From CAYLXX01 sp964484325 (GTDB lineage: Bacteria > Patescibacteriota > Microgenomatia > UBA1406 > GWC2-37-13), in the NCBI GenBank assembly GCA_964484325.1, contig CAZAEE010000001.1, positions 1 to 64,000 on the forward strand: 64,000 nucleotides of DNA. The letters are read 5' to 3'. Both the position numbers and the translations under genes were made by a program. Shown in pieces: positions 61,074 to 64,000 of the stretch; within the stretch, counting starts at the first letter, position 1, and each line of letters begins with the position of its first letter. A model generated the notes under the pieces. That model did no database searches, was not told where the DNA came from, and was given only the letters and a program-made list of their open reading frames with translations.

Positions 61074-61508
61074 TCATTTTTGGACTATTCTTACGACTTT
61101 ACCGTGTACAGTTTTTAAAGTCATATGGGACTGTTTTAGGAGATAGAGTGCAAATGTCGCCAGCCATCGAAAGGCTGAAGTAATAGGAGCCTGAAGACCC
61201 ATGGCGATTTTGTCGTCTGAAAGAGGTAGTTTAACGTTCTGGGCATCCTTAAACAGGCTTGGATCAATCTCCTCAAGGCCAATTTTCCGTAGTTCCTCAG
61301 AGATCTCCATTTTCTCCTTTTTCAGGTTTACATAAGGTTTAACCTCTTCATCGAGCTGTTTTTCTAGAGGTTCTTGAAACTGAATAATCTCCTTCGGCGT
61401 CCCAAACGGCTCGTTTTCCTTGGTTTGTGAAGTTGATTGTGTTGGCTGAGTTGATGGAGGGGGTTTTGAGAGCAGGTGATCAATTGGAGTGAAGTTTGTG
61501 GCGGTCAT
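61074..61508 (-). CDS. Hypothetical protein downstream of the zinc-ribbon gene
   Basis: 144 residues from ATG 61508. Pro/Ser/Thr-rich N-terminus (~12-40), a charged helical middle, and an amphipathic C-terminal segment (ITSAFRWLATFALYLLKQSH). TATAAT ends six bases before ATG 61508, as in other leaderless genes, so the earlier ATG 61526 is rejected. Function unknown. Confidence 0.65.
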   Translation of the reverse strand: MTATNFTPIDHLLSKPPPSTQPTQSTSQTKENEPFGTPKEIIQFQEPLEKQLDEEVKPYVNLKKEKMEISEELRKIGLEEIDPSLFKDAQNVKLPLSDDKIAMGLQAPITSAFRWLATFALYLLKQSHMTLKTVHGKVVRIVQK

Positions 61509-61529
61509 ACATCCATTATATAGCAAATT

Positions 61530-62768
61530 TTAGGCGGCTTTTGCCTCAGGTCCAACCGAATTACACTCTGGGCATTCCCAGCGACCTTGAGTATTAATTT
61601 TTACACCTAAATGACCACAAGCCCCACAAGTGACACAGGTGGGATCTGGTATATCGTTATTTCTCTTATTAATATCTGCAAGAGTAGCTATTGCTGATGG
61701 TCGCATTCGAGATAGCGTACTATATATTGATGGAGTGGTTGATTCACGAAGTTCTTTCAAAAGAGCTCTCATACTATAGTCAGCCCGATTAATAATACTT
61801 GTAGCAGAGCAACCATAAAGAAAAAGCTCGTCTTTACCGGTAGCAAGCATATGCTGATGCATCTGAGCGTAAAATGACGCTTCAATATAGTCTGCTCGAG
61901 TGAGCTTCGAAATAGACTCTTGAGATAAGTTGCGGGAGTAACTTTGAGAAATTTCTTGAGGATGGGTTAATTTCTCTCGAAGTTGACTTTTTATTTCTTG
62001 TAAAATCTCTTGCCACTGAAATGCTCGCCAATCAGGATCGTTTCTTCGAGCTGTATAAATTGTGGGATCATTTTTCATCGCCGGATGTCTGCCAAATGCT
62101 TCTAATCGTTTAAAAAAGAACGCAGCTTCTTCTGTTGTTGCAAAAGGCTTATCTAGGTAGTCATAAAGATCTTGGTTGTTTTCGTGGGAAAGGTATTGAA
62201 GAAGTTCTCCTACGGGAAAGTTTTTCTCTTGAATTTTAATATCAAAATTGTACGTGGTGTTTTTTTCTTTTTTAAAAGACAGATAAAGGCGGCCTGATTC
62301 GTAGGTAAGGTTGCTAAATGGTGGTTTACTACCTCCGGGACCTGCGGGTGAATACCAAATGGCAATGCGATTTTTGGAATTTGTTATGAGTGATTCAAAC
62401 TTCTGAAATCCCTGAAGTGTTCTTCCTTCACGCTCATTAGGATGAATGCTGTTGCTAATTTTTGTTAACTCATGGATAGCGTGGTCAGAATATAGCTCAT
62501 TGTTGTGTGAGTAGTATTTGTATCCTAGGGAAACTGGTTCATCAAGAATAAATTCGCGCGTATAGGCTTTTTGATTATCTTCATATTCTTGATGTGCGAT
62601 ACGTACTCCTTCGTCACCAAGGACCTGTATTAATCTCTGAGCTCTTTCTGATTGGGCAAATGGGTCAATGCCGATTTTTTTCATGACATCATGACTTTTA
62701 TAAGAGGATTGTTCAGGATAACTTGATGGAAGAAGGGTTAATTCTGTCTGACGTTCAACGGCTGTCAT
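61530..62768 (-). CDS. Unknown protein with C-terminal zinc ribbon, under a cobalamin riboswitch
   Basis: 412 residues from ATG 62768. The ORF reaches 62801, but the riboswitch and its following hairpin lie upstream and GCAGGG precedes ATG 62768. No membrane helix. The first ~200 residues have no recognisable domain; residues ~160-200 are beta-rich (RLYLSFKKEKNTTYNF). The C-terminus has CVTCGACGHLGV and CPECNSVG, a four-Cys zinc ribbon. Not homologous to any B12 enzyme I can name, so why it is under a cobalamin riboswitch is open. Confidence 0.7.
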   Translation of the reverse strand: MTAVERQTELTLLPSSYPEQSSYKSHDVMKKIGIDPFAQSERAQRLIQVLGDEGVRIAHQEYEDNQKAYTREFILDEPVSLGYKYYSHNNELYSDHAIHELTKISNSIHPNEREGRTLQGFQKFESLITNSKNRIAIWYSPAGPGGSKPPFSNLTYESGRLYLSFKKEKNTTYNFDIKIQEKNFPVGELLQYLSHENNQDLYDYLDKPFATTEEAAFFFKRLEAFGRHPAMKNDPTIYTARRNDPDWRAFQWQEILQEIKSQLREKLTHPQEISQSYSRNLSQESISKLTRADYIEASFYAQMHQHMLATGKDELFLYGCSATSIINRADYSMRALLKELRESTTPSIYSTLSRMRPSAIATLADINKRNNDIPDPTCVTCGACGHLGVKINTQGRWECPECNSVGPEAKAA

Positions 62769-62814
62769 ATGATTTCCCTGCTCGGGGTCTCGTTTCTTCA
62801 ACGAGGTAAAAACA

Positions 62815-62941
62815 TCCTGGTCGGTCTTCGGACTTATCTCTTTTCAGAGCTTACCGCTGCGGCACAGCCACGGATTTTCACCGTGTTCCCGTAAAAATGA
62901 AGCAACCTTCTCTTCCCTTTCGAGAAAATGGTTACACCAGG
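62815..62941 (-). ncRNA. Cobalamin riboswitch
   Basis: On the minus strand: TCCTGGT (62941-62935) and ACCAGGA (62821-62815) close the outer helix. Inside are GGTTGCTTCA, then GGGAACACGGTGAAAATCC, GCTGTGCCGCAGCGGTAAGC and AAGTCCGAAGACCGACC. These are the conserved blocks of the B12 aptamer, including the B12 box and the G-C-C-G-C-A-C-type core. A CTCGTT/AACGAG hairpin (about 62805-62790) follows before the gene start and is the likely expression platform. Confidence 0.9.
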
Positions 62942-62998
62942 ACAAATTGTTAAAGTAGTAAAATGATACTAATTTTTGACAAATAAATCAATTAGAAA

Positions 62999-64000
62999 TC
63001 ACGCTTCATACTCATATATAGATCCATCTTTATTAATAGGAAAGTTTCCAGTTACACATCCACCACAGCCACCATTTACCAAAAAGATATCATCTCTGTT
63101 TTTCGGTACTATTATTTCACCGTTTAAGCTTTTTGCTCTAATAAATCCCTCATTGCTTATATAATAGACGCCATCTGCATCAATTTCTTCTGCTATTTTT
63201 TTTACATCTCCTCCGTGTCTGGCAGCAATCAGTTCATGATATGATCGAGTGCTTACTCCTAAATGACACGGATGTCGAACCTGTGGAAAACCTACAATCC
63301 AATAAACTTCCTTTGCGCCTAATTCTCTAGCTCTTCTTGTAATTTTTCCTGAAACTTTCGAGCGCACAATTGAATCATCACCAAATACTACAACTGCATC
63401 TTTCCAAATTCGTGCATCCTTTACCATGGATAATTTTCCCAATACTCTCGACCCAATTTCTTCCATATCTTGATCTTGTTGAAATAATCGATATGCTCCA
63501 TTTTGATCATAATGATCTCGAATGATTGTTTGTCTGTAAGGTATGTTTGCACCGATTGCAAATCCAGTTGCGACTGCTACTCCAGAATCAGGAATTCCAG
63601 TAATAAAAGTTGCATTGGGAATAGGATTTTCTTGAGCAATTATCAGACCGCATTTTTCTCTAAAACTCAATATAGACGGCCATTCATTATCTGGAATGTT
63701 TTTTCCCATTTGTTCTGGTGCTGGCAATCTAGAATCTGGTCTTTCAACATAATCCCACTCAAAATCGCACAGATTGCCTGGTCCTTCGTATCCAGGCTTG
63801 ATAGTTCGCATACCTTTTTGATTTATTCTTATTACTTGTCCACGATTAACTTCTCCTAAAATAGTGGCGCCAACTTTATCAAGAGCGATAGTTTCTGATG
63901 CTGCAATTACTGTGCCATCTATTACTCCAACGACGAATGGTCGTATACCACGACCGTCTCGTACCAGATATACATCGTCTCCCATGGCAATCACCAAACT
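62999..64000 (-). CDS. purF: Amidophosphoribosyltransferase, C-terminal part (cut by window edge)
   Basis: About 333 codons are visible; the real start lies beyond 64000, since the first Met (63997) is inside the glutaminase domain (VRDGRGIRPFVVG). The phosphoribosyltransferase domain has TGIPDSGVAVATGFA and the PRPP loop VVFGDDSIVRS near the middle. PurF makes phosphoribosylamine from PRPP and glutamine, the first step of purine synthesis. The C-terminus has HPCHLGVSTRSYHELIAAR and CGGCVTGNFP. It ends 58 bases before the riboswitch on the same strand. Confidence 0.93.
   Translation of the reverse strand, partial: SLVIAMGDDVYLVRDGRGIRPFVVGVIDGTVIAASETIALDKVGATILGEVNRGQVIRINQKGMRTIKPGYEGPGNLCDFEWDYVERPDSRLPAPEQMGKNIPDNEWPSILSFREKCGLIIAQENPIPNATFITGIPDSGVAVATGFAIGANIPYRQTIIRDHYDQNGAYRLFQQDQDMEEIGSRVLGKLSMVKDARIWKDAVVVFGDDSIVRSKVSGKITRRARELGAKEVYWIVGFPQVRHPCHLGVSTRSYHELIAARHGGDVKKIAEEIDADGVYYISNEGFIRAKSLNGEIIVPKNRDDIFLVNGGCGGCVTGNFPINKDGSIYEYEA

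Noticed and set aside
1..64000. CRISPR array, rRNA genes and insertion sequences
   Set aside because: No regular repeat-spacer pattern, no conserved rRNA blocks and no transposase were seen on either strand.

Overview
The window is AT-rich chromosomal DNA from a bacterium that looks like a member of the Candidate Phyla Radiation (Patescibacteria), most likely a Microgenomates-type lineage. The pointers are short, tightly packed genes, several CPR-typical small membrane families (DUF5671, DUF5652 and VirB2/TrbC-like pilins), surface proteins joined by Thr-Pro linkers, tRNA genes without an encoded CCA, a group I intron in a tRNA gene, and ordinary use of TGA as a stop. No rRNA, CRISPR array or insertion sequence was seen. 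The lineage is an inference; no phylogeny was run.

Layout. 1-3.9 kb: a cyclopropane-fatty-acid synthase cut by the left edge, a replication-relaxation-like protein, and a two-gene operon with a large serine recombinase whose reading frame runs antisense into an intron-containing tRNA-Asn gene; this looks like the end of an integrated element. 4-7.3 kb: housekeeping genes (RNase H-fold exonuclease, YqeY, FtsB/DivIC-like protein, tRNA-Met, polyprenol-type glycosyltransferase). 7.3-16.2 kb: an envelope block with three VirB2/TrbC-like pilins, a VirB6/TrbL-like protein, a cohesin-LPXTG protein, a Cys-rich surface protein and a SurA/PrsA-like foldase. 16.2-25.7 kb: FTR1 permease, UppS, a DipZ-like protein, a GT-C glycosyltransferase, smpB with ssrA (tmRNA), and small membrane proteins. 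25.8-34.7 kb: an SGNH hydrolase, two very large dockerin-bearing secreted carbohydrate-active proteins, DinB, and a lysozyme-like protein. 34.7-42 kb: a GT-C protein, stress proteins, endonuclease Q, an O-antigen-ligase-like protein, tRNA-Gln, TspO. 42.4-51.7 kb: an exopolysaccharide locus. 51.7-55 kb: HAD protein, SpoIID-like protein, a fourth VirB2-like protein and an IPETG protein. 55-58.5 kb: a comF relic, the probable origin of replication, dnaA, dnaN and a NUDIX gene. 58.5-64 kb: RNase HI, a tyrosine-recombinase homologue without catalytic residues, thioredoxin, an unknown zinc-ribbon protein behind a cobalamin riboswitch, and purF cut by the right edge.

The most striking system is the exopolysaccharide locus. 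Two paralogous proteins of about 965 residues each fuse a processive family-2 polysaccharide synthase, a LysM domain and a right-handed beta-helix with the DPHD motif of AlgG-type mannuronan C5-epimerases. A shortened nucleotide-sugar 6-dehydrogenase lies between them. This reads as an alginate-like polymer made, exported and epimerised by one polypeptide. A secreted dockerin protein elsewhere has a jelly-roll lyase-like domain that may act on such a polymer, and a cohesin-LPXTG protein could hold dockerin enzymes at the cell surface in a minimal cellulosome-like arrangement.

Expression signals fall into two classes. Many genes have a -10 hexamer ending only 6-8 bases before the ATG and no Shine-Dalgarno sequence, which predicts leaderless mRNAs. 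A few small-protein genes instead carry a strong GGAGGTG-type ribosome binding site.
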